Below are positions 43,950 to 53,314 of a stretch of 64,000 bases of DNA, one piece after another (the first letter of the stretch is position 1; each line of letters opens with the position of its first letter). Source of the DNA: Rhizoclosmatium globosum (Eukaryota > Chytridiomycota > Chytridiomycetes > Chytridiales > Chytriomycetaceae); NCBI GenBank assembly GCA_002104985.1, contig MCGO01000018.1:558001-622000 (forward strand), in the 5' to 3' direction. Position numbers and translations under genes: made by a program. The notes below the pieces were generated by a model. It was not told the origin of the DNA. It worked only from the letters and a program-made list of their open reading frames with translations, and made no database searches.

Positions 43950-44550
43950 TCGGTGACGGCGGCTAGTTGTATCCATTCCAGGGCTCGTTTCTGGCGCCGC
44001 AATATTCACGATCGTAATCATACGCCTCTTGCCCTTGTGGAGCCACAACAAGAACGCTAACAGCAGTGTATGAAGCGCAACACACGATTTCCAGGACCAG
44101 TAGTCAAGACTTTGGCACAAAGCACGCATATTTCTTCCCAATGCGGCATCACACTGTCATCGAGAATATGGACTACCAACATCGCTGTAGCAGTAGTCGT
44201 GCTGGACACAAGCTTCATGCCAGAAGGATTTTGCGGATCCAAACCAACATCAAAGTCTGGCATCGAGCATCCGTCACTGTAAGATCTGTGGATTCTTTCA
44301 GTCTTTGTCAAAATCTATATGCGTGGTTATACCTTCTGAATCCACATGATGTTTGTTGTCTAAAGTTACGGAGCCTTTGGTTCACGTTTCGGCATGGGGA
44401 GCAGCCTGACCAACTCCAACAGTTTTCAATGTCGTAGCTGTCTTGGCCGTAGATACCGCCTTCGATTGTCGTATATGGGTTGTACCAGCATTTCCAGTCC
44501 GCAAATGCGATTTGCACAAACGTGAGGAGTGCTGTTAAGATGACGAGCAT
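43950..44550 (-). pseudogene. Damaged phospholipase A2-like gene
   Basis: The first exon encodes a signal peptide (MLVILTALLTFVQIAFA) and a Cys-containing segment ending TSCGFRR. After an intron of about 46 nt, a second exon begins SYSDGCSMPDF, parallel to CNSDGCTVPG in the intact gene at 29987. The catalytic segment ACVQHDYCYSDVGSP is present but in a different frame, and the stretch after it has an in-frame TGA before QCDAALG. At least two lesions, so probably non-functional. Confidence 0.6.
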
Positions 44551-44935
44551 TGGAACTGCTTTGTGAGGATAGTTTCTAATTGAGTGGAATAATACTATAT
44601 ATATGATATGGAAATTGGTTGCATGCAGCGTGGACGAAACGAGGGCATGCTGGGTTGTAAACGGGGCTCATTCGTTCAAATTTTCAGTCTTAAAGTTGTG
44701 TCAAGACTCATATCATCTCCATCACCACATGCTGCAGCAGTTGCGCAGAAACCTCGGAGTATTTGATTTGAGAAAAACGATCATATCCATGATTTCTGCT
44801 TCCCCACGGTTTCTTTTCCTCCACTTCCATTTGGTCTCACGAAGTTTATGATCCACGATTTTCCGAAACATACAAATACTCACACGCTTATTCAGATATC
44901 TCTAAAAAGCAGTTATTTTGTCAAAAACAATCACG

Positions 44936-45693
44936 ATGGTTTCCTCACTCCTTACCCAATCCGTTCCTGCCATCCACGGCAAAGTCAAAGTTTCTACTCA
45001 AGGAGTGGGTGTCACGACCCTTCCTGTTCTTCGGGCTTCCAATACATCGTCAGAAACTGTCGAAATTGCCTATCAAGTAATAGGCAAGAATGCCGCAGAT
45101 GCTGAGGCAACGTCGGTATTGAGTAATTTTGAGTTCTCCGGCGATTTTGGAAGCTTGATTTACAATGGCCCTGATTTGCGGAACGAACTTAGAGTTGGAC
45201 TAAAGGGTGGCAGTGTGAGATCAAGTATTCCTGTCACGGCAAGATCTGTTGATATAAAATTTGATATGGGAATTATTGAATTCTCACAAAAGCTTGAGGC
45301 TGCATCTGTGTCTTTGAATACAAAGGGTGGGCAACTCAATGGAATTTATTCTGGATTTAATTCGTTAGTCATTGCAACTGAAGCAGGACTTGTATCAGTG
45401 GATGTTCTCTGTCACAAAGAATCAGATGTTGAAGTGTCGAGTCAGTTCGGAGCAGTAGCTGTTAACGCTGTTGGATTTCGTGGTGACTTTGAAGCAAAAA
45501 CGCAACTTGGACAATTGAACGTTTCTAACCAAAAAGCTGGTTTGGATTGGAGAAAAAAGTAAAAGGTGTTGTCGGAGGAGATGTGAAAGGAACTGGTAGT
45601 TTGAGGGTGAAAACTGAAGTTGGGAAGCTTACTTTAAATTTCAAAGAAGGATATGATGGAGAATTTTTGCCAGCGTATACTCCTCTCAATTAA
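44936..45693 (+). CDS. DUF4097/adhesin-like protein with frameshift
   Basis: About 250 aa without a membrane anchor. The frame runs from 44936 and shifts within an A6 run at 45553-45558. The other frame then continues GVVGGDVKGTGSLRVKTEVG and KLTLNF, the usual C-terminal family signature, to the stop at 45691-45693. One additional A restores continuity. Repeats include FSGDFGSLIYNG, KGGSVRSSI, FDMGIIEFS, TKGGQLNGIYSG and TQLGQLNV. Confidence 0.7.
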
Positions 45694-46069
45694 TTAGCTA
45701 TGCCTCTATGTTAATACACTTACACGTTACAAATATGTGATTTTTAAATAATGAATACCTCCCTCCATTTGACCAACCCTTTTTTCAAGAGATTCGAATA
45801 TTCGATAAAAGAAGTAAATTGTTTTCATACAATGATTACTACTGATTTTCTTTGCTTCATATTTCATACCGTTCTTTCGACTTACCAAACAGAGATAAAG
45901 CTCTTAATCATTCCATTTAGAAAGACACTCATTACTTATCATTTGGGCTTTTTAAATGAGCTCACTCAAAACAGGTAACTCTACAAAGAGTAAACTAAAT
46001 AGTGTGATTTACAGCGCAGTATAAAAGAATTGGTCTTTTATGTGGTTAGAACCAAATTTCGCCTACATC

Positions 46070-46421
46070 TTTGTCAGACAGTCAAATGGTTCAAGAGACA
46101 CTGCGTGCCATTATTGCACAAGCCTATGCAATCCGATTCTCTCTCATTTCGTCACTTCTGTTTCATAAAATACAAAGAACTGCAATTAATAATACTCTCA
46201 AAGAGAAAGGCAGAAAGTGGAATGGGGAGATCGAAATTTGGACTATTTGTCAAACAATTGAATGGTTCAAGAGACACTGCATATGCCATTATTGCACGAG
46301 CCTATGCAATCCGATTCTTTCTCATTTTGTACCTTCTGTTTCATAAAATACAAAGAACTGCAATTGATATTACTCTCAAAGAGAAAGGCAGGAAGTGGAA
46401 AGGGGAGATCGAAATTTAATG
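46070..46421 (+). repeat. 176-bp tandem duplication
   Basis: Two copies (about 46070-46245 and 46246-46421) share AATGGTTCAAGAGACACTGC and TTTCATAAAATACAAAGAAC at a spacing of 176 nt, with scattered differences. No gene was recognised in or around them (45694-46549 otherwise appears empty). Confidence 0.8.
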
Positions 46422-46549
46422 TGGAGATTACAAATTGGTATTTCAAGAGAGAGAGAGAGTGCTTTCTGTTTTCATCCCAAAATTTCTTTAAGTGAGTCAG
46501 TTTCATAATTATACGCGCCGTTAACGCTTGTTGTCCCTAGAACATACAA

Positions 46550-46690
46550 ATGCACATTCTTCTTTGGGCAGCATTGGCAGCTTGTGTCTTTGCCCAACAA
46601 AACTCAGGGATTAGGGTTAGGATTAGAGTTAGGGTTAGAGTTAGGGCTAGAGTTAGGGTTCTATACTGTTGGATTAAAAAGAGTTTGTAA
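46550..46690 (+). CDS. Small ORF: signal peptide running into telomere-like repeat
   Basis: A 46-codon frame starts MHILLWAALAACVFAQ, a textbook secretion signal. It then reads through the TTAGGG-like tract as alternating Arg/Val/Ile (RVRIRVRVRV), and stops at 46688-46690. It looks like the 5' end of a secreted-protein gene interrupted by the repeat. Whether it is expressed is unknown. Confidence 0.45.
   Translation: MHILLWAALAACVFAQQNSGIRVRIRVRVRVRARVRVLYCWIKKSL
46609..46662 (+). repeat. Interstitial telomere-like tract
   Basis: About nine degenerate TTAGGG/TTAGAG/TTAGGA units lie in one orientation, immediately upstream of the retrotransposon. Confidence 0.85.
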
Positions 46691-47010
46691 TGTCAGACCA
46701 AGAGAGGAAAAATGAGTGAAACCCAAAGGTGAGTATGAGTCTGCTTGAGTTGTGTGTATCTCGAAACGGAGAGAGTTGTACATCAGGATGCAACTTATGA
46801 TCCGACAAAGATTTTGGATGCCTGAGTGGGCTGAAGGGAAAACTCTCTTCTAAACAGCACTTGTTCGATCAAGTGCATTGAAGTCTGAGAGTCCAAACGC
46901 ACAACACGACCACACAACAGTCGCTCACTGCCTTCTTCAGCACAGCTGAAAACGCGAATTCAAAGCCCACTCCTAGCCCTATCCCTTGCCCCAACCCCTT
47001 TGTTGGTGCA

Positions 47011-49149
47011 GTGAAGTCAAATAGGACACCTTCTCAACAGTTTGACGACGCTGAGAGCGAACTTCTCAACCTCCTACGCGCTTCTAGAGTATTCTGCAAC
47101 TGTGGATTACGCTGGATTAGTAACGGTGGTACTGGAAACACGACACAACTTGGATTTCGTCTTCGAAGTATTGCTTGCTCGCGGCGTATCTGCCCTTCCC
47201 ATCGCCTCATCACCTACTGCGCGGAACTAACTGATTCTCCTACTACTAGGACCTTAATTTCAAAAGCACAAGCCGCTGCAGCACTCCTAGACCATTTAAA
47301 ACGCGAAAAACGCGCGGCACCCCCTGTCAAACTGACATCTACATCAACCACACCCCCTACAACGACCCCAGCTCAACTACAACCGTTAATGTTGAGCTCT
47401 AACGCGCAAATACGCGCGTCTGGAGCAGCAACAGCTGCTCATTCATCAGTTACACCCTCGTCCGGACAGCCCGGACTCAACAAATCAACACCAACCACGG
47501 CTTCAACATCAAAAAACGCGCAACCATCACCATTGAAACCAATTGAAGTGCCTGAATCCCAGGCACCATCGTTTTCAACTCTTGGAAAACGAGTTGCATC
47601 GCCGTCGAACGAAGTCCCTGCAGCTGCACGAGCAAGATCGAGCGAATTGAGCGAAATTGAGGAGGACGCACTTCTGGATCTTGTCGAAAAGTTACAGCCA
47701 TTTATTCGTCGCGACATCAGAAAAGCAACTGAGCCTCTGCAAGCTTCAATCGATGGTTTTGGAGCACTGATTGAGAGTTTACGTGCAGAGTTAGATTCTG
47801 AGCGAAAGCGTGCTGAAACTGCAGAACGACGAGCTGAATTATCAGAAAAGCGAGCAAAGGAACTTGAGTCAGAACTAGAGCGACTTAAGAATCAACCGTC
47901 AGAAAAAAAGCGAGGAAGTGGGAGTGCAGGCCGCATTGCTAATGGCAGCGGCACTGCCTCCAACACTGAAAACCGAAACACTGCTGCTGGGAGTGTAGAA
48001 ATTGAATTGGACGAGAATGGAGATGTTGTGATGGAAGTAGAATATGCAGAACCAGTAGTTCCAGGTGCAAACTTCAAAGACCCTGCAAAGTGGCAGAGAG
48101 TTGGGCGTGGAGGGAAAATTGCAAGTGGAGAAAAACATCCTCGCTCCTATTCGAGTGCAGCGAAAGTGAGCGAGAAAAGTGCACCAGTTGCACCAGTGTT
48201 GTCAAAGAACGCAACTTTTGCAGAAAAGAAAGCGTTTAAGAAGAGCGAGGAAACCAAAGAGAAAGCTGCCTTGTCTTATGCGGAGCAAGCAAAACTTATT
48301 GCTGAGCGAAGAGTTCGTAGTGAGAGTATAAGAGCTGGGGAAACTATTCCTGAGACTCAGCAACCTCCTCGTGAGCGAATTACGTATTCATCATTTGTTA
48401 TGGCCACCCCTCTTCTCAAACCACAGAGTGTAGAGTTCCCACTGCAAGCTGTTCGCCTTGCTCTGAAAGAACTTGGATTCCCTCAGTCATCTCGCGAGAT
48501 TTCATTCTTGTCGTCTAAGCTCTCAACCATTGAGATCTTCTTTGCAGATGGTGACCGTAGTGAAGCTTTAGCAAAAGCCAAAGAAGCAGGATTGTTTATT
48601 TGCGAGTCTGTCTTGGATGCACCAGCTCACAACCCAGACCAGCCTCTCTTTGACCGTGAACACAAGTTTATTACCCGCAGAGGTAATATGCTGATTAGAG
48701 CGTATAGCGAGACTGTTGGACCTATGATTAGCATTGCAAAGTGGACTCCCCCTGGATTTGACTACTTACGTCCTCAGATTGAGATGTTTGCTGATGCACA
48801 TACAAGTGGAAAGCCTTACGCCTACCCTAATGCATACACAAAGCGAGTACATGAGCAACGTAAAGAAGATGAACAAAGAAAGCGAGAACAAGCAAACATG
48901 AATCTAGACAATAATGAAATACCTGTGCAACAACATCAGTCAAGACGTAAGCCTAGCGAGCCTGTGACTGAAGAAAGTATTAGAGCAAAGTCTGCTGCTT
49001 ATAAGCCAAATATGAAACGAGGAGTGTTGAATAGAGCGAAAGATGTTGCATCTCGTTTTGCTGATAGCAATGTATTGAACTTTATGAAATCTCTCTCTGG
49101 TGGAGAGCAGTCTAAGGATGAATCAGTAAGTCAACCCCATGATTTGTAA
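47011..49149 (+). CDS. LINE ORF1 (gag-like)
   Basis: A 712-codon frame counted from a GTG at 47011. It is actually open from about 46897, and the first ATG is only at about 47389. Near the start is a Cys/His segment (VFCNCGLRW ... CSRRICPSH). Further on are a Ser/Thr/Pro-rich stretch, a coiled coil (AETAERRAELSEKRAKELES, ELERLKN) and a conserved-looking C-terminal domain. It probably binds element RNA. It ends at 49149, overlapping the ORF2 start. Confidence 0.75.
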   Translation: MKSNRTPSQQFDDAESELLNLLRASRVFCNCGLRWISNGGTGNTTQLGFRLRSIACSRRICPSHRLITYCAELTDSPTTRTLISKAQAAAALLDHLKREKRAAPPVKLTSTSTTPPTTTPAQLQPLMLSSNAQIRASGAATAAHSSVTPSSGQPGLNKSTPTTASTSKNAQPSPLKPIEVPESQAPSFSTLGKRVASPSNEVPAAARARSSELSEIEEDALLDLVEKLQPFIRRDIRKATEPLQASIDGFGALIESLRAELDSERKRAETAERRAELSEKRAKELESELERLKNQPSEKKRGSGSAGRIANGSGTASNTENRNTAAGSVEIELDENGDVVMEVEYAEPVVPGANFKDPAKWQRVGRGGKIASGEKHPRSYSSAAKVSEKSAPVAPVLSKNATFAEKKAFKKSEETKEKAALSYAEQAKLIAERRVRSESIRAGETIPETQQPPRERITYSSFVMATPLLKPQSVEFPLQAVRLALKELGFPQSSREISFLSSKLSTIEIFFADGDRSEALAKAKEAGLFICESVLDAPAHNPDQPLFDREHKFITRRGNMLIRAYSETVGPMISIAKWTPPGFDYLRPQIEMFADAHTSGKPYAYPNAYTKRVHEQRKEDEQRKREQANMNLDNNEIPVQQHQSRRKPSEPVTEESIRAKSAAYKPNMKRGVLNRAKDVASRFADSNVLNFMKSLSGGEQSKDESVSQPHDL

Positions 49150-52100
49150 AGTCACTCTTGGCTTTCTTAATATCAACAAAGGTCTTCTCGGTAAAACGGA
49201 GGATTTGAAACTACTAATGAACTCTTTACAAATAGATTACCTTGCCTTAGCTGAAACTAACCTCAAGAAAACAGACTCTGTCGCCTATCATGGAGTTGTT
49301 GCTGATTCGCGTGGAGAAGATACAAATAACCTTGTTAACCGTTTAGGACGTGATGGAGTTGTTGTACTGAAGAACTCTGACCGCTGGAATACAAAAGTGC
49401 TTGCTGAGCATGATGAGGGACTTTGGACTGCTGTTCAAATTGGGGACATAATCTTTATCTCCCCATATCTTGCCCCTCGTCATGGTATCAACATATTAAC
49501 GTCGTTTAATATCTTTGTGCAGGAAGTTCAAGACAACAACCCAAATGTGCCTATTGTGATTGCCGGAGACTTCAATGCGAGACATGTGGTGTTTGGGGAT
49601 CACTCCTCAACCAACGACCGTGTTAGACGTGCCTGGATTGAGACGTGGGCTGAAAGCCGGACTTGGACTCGGATGGTCCCGGAATCTGGGAAGTTTACCT
49701 GTTTCTCTCAGACTGGGAAGGGGATACCCGACCTTGTCTTTGCAAACAGACTTGCTATTGACCGCATTTCCAACCTCCAGGTCCATGAACAGAATCTCAC
49801 TGTCACCTCTGACCATCGACCCATCACATTTCAAGTTGCTATTGAGTACAACCCCGCAAATGCAAAACCATCATTTGATCGTCTGAACATCCGAAGGCTT
49901 GTTGAGGATCGAGCTAAGTATTGTGCTGCAGTGGAGGAAACGTACAAGGATATGGAGCTGTGGTTGATTGAGCGAGAAAGGGAACTTGACCAGAACGAAG
50001 ACCCAAGGTGGACGTGGGAACAGAGACTGGAGTTTGCAAATGCGCTCAACAAGCGAGTGACTGAGTGGATTTATGACTGTGCAGAACGTGTTGCCAGTAA
50101 GGCAAAGTTCTTTGGTGGAGCTGCAAAGACTGGGATGGAAGAACGTCATACAGCTGTTTACAAAAAGTTGGTGGGTGAGGCACATGAAGCTGCAACCAAT
50201 GGTGGAAACTTGGACGCAGTGGCTCAGCAAATACTTTGGAAACGAGCGAGAGACACAAAGAAGTTCTATTCAAAATTACTAAAACGCTCTCGCAAGAGAC
50301 TGTTTAATAGGACTTCTGACGAACGACTTGAAGATCCATCCGCAGAAACCACACGTGTTGCTCGAAGCCGAAAGTTCCAGAGTCGCACCCACTGTGGCCT
50401 GGACCCTTCTGATATGCCTGCCCACGAAGCTCACTTCAAGACTACCTTTGGTGCTCCTCCTACTGGAACGGATGTGCCAGATGCTATGAGTTTGGCCGAA
50501 ACCGACCCCTCTCAACCAATGCGGATTTTGGAGACGGAACTCTCTCAGGAGATGTTCACTGAAGATGATGTGGAAATTGTCTTGAGAGATCAGCCATCTG
50601 GCAAGGCGACTGGTGACGACGGAATCTTTGGTGAGATGTTGAAGTTCGCAGCCATACACCTCAAAGGCCCTTTGCTTCTGTTCTTTAGGATGCTAGTTCG
50701 ACTAAGATGCACTCCCTCCCCTTGGAACGTGGCCAACGTCTGTCTTGTCTGGAAACAGAAAGGCTCTCGCTCCAATGTGGCTGACTATCGACCAATCTCA
50801 TTGATCTCTCGCCTACGTATGGCTTTTGAAGCATGCCTCCGACCCCGTTTACAGCACCTTGTCAACTCTGCTATGGATATTGCTCAGTGTGGCTTCCGCG
50901 CAGGTATGGGATGTATTGAACAGGTGTATAATGCACATGAAATTATAGTCAACAACCGTAACGTCATTACTGCCTACTTGGATATTGCCGCTGCCTACGA
51001 CACTGTGAACCGAGACCTACTCTGGTCTGATTTGATGGAGATTCCCAATGACCCCAACAAAGTCTTAACCCAGGAAGTCCTTGTTCCTTTGATGCGATGT
51101 CTCTTTGACTTTAATGACGCTAGGCTTCTTGTACTAGGACATAAGTCAGAACCCATCAGGCTGCTCCGTGGTCTATGTCAAGGAACTGTCTTGTCCCCAC
51201 CGCTGTTCAACGTTGCCATCAACTCGCTCCCTGGAGGTCTTCGCACCAACTTTACTGTTCACTGCTTTAAGCTTGGGTTGTATCGTATCAACTCACTTTT
51301 ACTTGCAGATGATTCCTCTATTCTTGCGCGTGACCCTGTTGTAGCTCAGCAACAACTGGACTTCTGCGAAGCATGGTCCATCCGTCGTGGGTTCCTGTTC
51401 TCTCCTTCAAAGTGTAATGTTGTTGCACCATTCCCAGTGCAGTTGACACTATATGGGGAGGCTCTTCCTCAAGTAGATTCAGCTAAGTATTTGGGGGTGT
51501 TTATGACTGCCAAAGGTGTTGACTTGGAAATGTCCAATGAACACAGGGTTGACAAGGCCCTCAAGACTGCTTCATGGCTAGGACGTGTTGGAGCAAACCA
51601 CAGTGGAGACCGTCCTATTGCATCCATTCGAAAGTACGTTCAGTTCATCCGTTCCCAGCTGGAGTATGCTTTCCCATTGCGCTCTCTGTCAAAGGAGGAA
51701 TGCAAGAAAGCCCAGGAAGTTCAGAACTCTGTCTTGCGAAGAATTTATGGCACTGGTCGGTGTTCTTCTATTGCTGGAGTGCATCTACTGTCGTCTATTC
51801 TTCCCATACAGGACAGGAACCAACTTCTCTGTGCAGGGTTTTTCTATCGTCTCAACAGGTCCAGGGATCTCGGAAACCTTGCAGTCTCTACCTATCGCCA
51901 TCAGATTAGCCGTCTCCATGCGCCTACATCTCTGTCATTGACTGCCCACTTCAAGAGGAACAACAAGTTCTGGTCTACTCCTGACATGCTACCTGAGTTG
52001 AAACCAACACCTGTGGGCCTCCTTGCTGAACACCAACTTGTTGCTTACGAGGATATTCCTCCATTCAAACGTGGTGCTGTGACGTTTGCCACTGGATGCA

Positions 52101-52828
52101 GAATCAACTCCAGCCAAATTGCTAAGTACCACTCTTTCTGTCTTGCTCGCTTTCAAACTGAAAGTAAATCTCGTACAGCTAAGCTTCTCTATGTCCCCAA
52201 GGACCCCCAAACACGACACCCTCTCGTCCAATCGGGTGCTCTCTTTACGCGCGCTACAACACGTCCTATCTTCTTGTGGCTCTTGGGCTGTATCGCTATG
52301 CATCAACCTTGTGCTCATTGTATATCTCCTAATGGTGAAACACAGGAACTCTCTCGCGCCCATGCAGTCGAATGCTCTGGGATCTTGGTTGCTCTGAACG
52401 ACAAGCTTGGTCCACCCCCAGTCCCTCCTGCACACTTTGCTGGTGTTGGTGCTACTGAACTTGACGCATATATCTGGGGACTCTCTTTCAGAAGAGAGGA
52501 CGGTCCCAAAGTCAAAGCCATCTCTGGCGCCATTGAGCAAATCCGTGTCCTCTGCTGTGGCCAGAATAGGATCTATGATGCGTCTGCTGCCTCTGCTCAA
52601 GACGAGATCAACTTTGTTCTTAGCGATGATGCTGTTGGCCAGGGCAATCTGCACCGGACAGCCGTGGAGACTGAGTTGGTCTCTGTGATTCAAGACCATT
52701 TTGCCCCTCATGTCTACGCTCCCAATCCCCCTGCTGTTGGACGGGGAGGACGCGGCCGTGGCCGCAGTTGCGCAGTGCTGGCTGGTCCTGTTGGTCGTCC
52801 CAGGCGGGGGCGTGGCAGGTTTGGCTAA
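49139..52828 (+). CDS. LINE ORF2: AP-type endonuclease and reverse transcriptase
   Basis: 1229 aa. The N-terminal 230 residues carry the apurinic-endonuclease motifs (LGFLNINKG, LALAETN, VIAGDFNARH, SDHRPITF). The reverse transcriptase has ADYRPISLISRLRMAFE, motif A AYLDIAAAYDTVN, motif B CQGTVLSPPLFNVAINS and motif C LLLADDSS (the catalytic pair, in an ADD rather than YADD context). A CCHC-like cluster (CAHCISPNGE ... RAHAVEC) and an Arg/Gly-rich tail follow. No RNase H domain was recognised. It starts inside ORF1 in the +1 frame. Confidence 0.92.
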   Translation: MICKVTLGFLNINKGLLGKTEDLKLLMNSLQIDYLALAETNLKKTDSVAYHGVVADSRGEDTNNLVNRLGRDGVVVLKNSDRWNTKVLAEHDEGLWTAVQIGDIIFISPYLAPRHGINILTSFNIFVQEVQDNNPNVPIVIAGDFNARHVVFGDHSSTNDRVRRAWIETWAESRTWTRMVPESGKFTCFSQTGKGIPDLVFANRLAIDRISNLQVHEQNLTVTSDHRPITFQVAIEYNPANAKPSFDRLNIRRLVEDRAKYCAAVEETYKDMELWLIERERELDQNEDPRWTWEQRLEFANALNKRVTEWIYDCAERVASKAKFFGGAAKTGMEERHTAVYKKLVGEAHEAATNGGNLDAVAQQILWKRARDTKKFYSKLLKRSRKRLFNRTSDERLEDPSAETTRVARSRKFQSRTHCGLDPSDMPAHEAHFKTTFGAPPTGTDVPDAMSLAETDPSQPMRILETELSQEMFTEDDVEIVLRDQPSGKATGDDGIFGEMLKFAAIHLKGPLLLFFRMLVRLRCTPSPWNVANVCLVWKQKGSRSNVADYRPISLISRLRMAFEACLRPRLQHLVNSAMDIAQCGFRAGMGCIEQVYNAHEIIVNNRNVITAYLDIAAAYDTVNRDLLWSDLMEIPNDPNKVLTQEVLVPLMRCLFDFNDARLLVLGHKSEPIRLLRGLCQGTVLSPPLFNVAINSLPGGLRTNFTVHCFKLGLYRINSLLLADDSSILARDPVVAQQQLDFCEAWSIRRGFLFSPSKCNVVAPFPVQLTLYGEALPQVDSAKYLGVFMTAKGVDLEMSNEHRVDKALKTASWLGRVGANHSGDRPIASIRKYVQFIRSQLEYAFPLRSLSKEECKKAQEVQNSVLRRIYGTGRCSSIAGVHLLSSILPIQDRNQLLCAGFFYRLNRSRDLGNLAVSTYRHQISRLHAPTSLSLTAHFKRNNKFWSTPDMLPELKPTPVGLLAEHQLVAYEDIPPFKRGAVTFATGCRINSSQIAKYHSFCLARFQTESKSRTAKLLYVPKDPQTRHPLVQSGALFTRATTRPIFLWLLGCIAMHQPCAHCISPNGETQELSRAHAVECSGILVALNDKLGPPPVPPAHFAGVGATELDAYIWGLSFRREDGPKVKAISGAIEQIRVLCCGQNRIYDASAASAQDEINFVLSDDAVGQGNLHRTAVETELVSVIQDHFAPHVYAPNPPAVGRGGRGRGRSCAVLAGPVGRPRRGRGRFG

Positions 52829-52872
52829 GTATTGAGAACTGGGCTCCCTCCAGGTTGCAGCCAATACTTAGC
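52824..52872. repeat. Hairpin spanning the ORF2 stop codon
   Basis: The arms GCTAAGTATTG (52824-52834) and CAATACTTAGC (52862-52872) are perfectly complementary with a 27-nt loop. The ORF2 TAA is in the left arm. It may be an RNA structure recognised by the reverse transcriptase or one that affects termination. Confidence 0.75.
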
Positions 52873-53314
52873 TTAACGTGACATGAGCCAAAGTGTCTTG
52901 AATCATCTTTATGTATTTTCTTTCTTTATCGTCCTTTTTGGTTGGAACTTGGGAATCTTCTTGTGCAAGCCTACTTCTTAAATCTTGTGTTGTACTTTTA
53001 CGTTTAGCTGGGTCTGTCATTTGACCTGCCTTTTATTCATTGAATAAATTGTGATTGATGCCGTTAGGGTTATGCCAAGGGGGGTTTCTCTGTGTTAGGT
53101 GATGGTGGGATGGTGTTGGTTGTATGTGCTGTGGGTGGTTGTGTTGGGAGGTTGGTTCATCAAATCATAGCCCTTGAAGGACTCCATCTATTCATCCCTT
53201 CAAAAGCCCCATATCTTTAGGGTTAAATAAGGCATTGTTATCCTTTCTGATTATCCTTCATTGATCATCAGACTTTAAATCCTTTTTACTAACTACCACA
53301 CTTTCCAACAATAG

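Larger units (their letters stand above)
46897..53060 (+). mobile_element. Two-ORF non-LTR (LINE-type) retrotransposon
   Basis: ORF1 and ORF2 (separate entries) overlap by 11 nt, and a 3' untranslated region of about 230 nt follows. Both ORFs are long and free of stops, so the copy is young. No long terminal repeats, poly-A tail or clear target-site duplication could be identified; the 3' end is placed near 53060 only approximately. The lack of an ATG before the ORF1 frame suggests slight 5' truncation or non-AUG initiation. Confidence 0.85.

Noticed and set aside
43997..44141. Calling a 32-nt intron to rescue the second phospholipase copy
   Set aside because: It would restore the frame up to the HD motif, but 32 nt is shorter than any other intron here and an in-frame stop remains.
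46897..53060. LTR retrotransposon
   Set aside because: No terminal repeats, integrase or protease; the AP endonuclease plus reverse transcriptase order is that of a non-LTR element.
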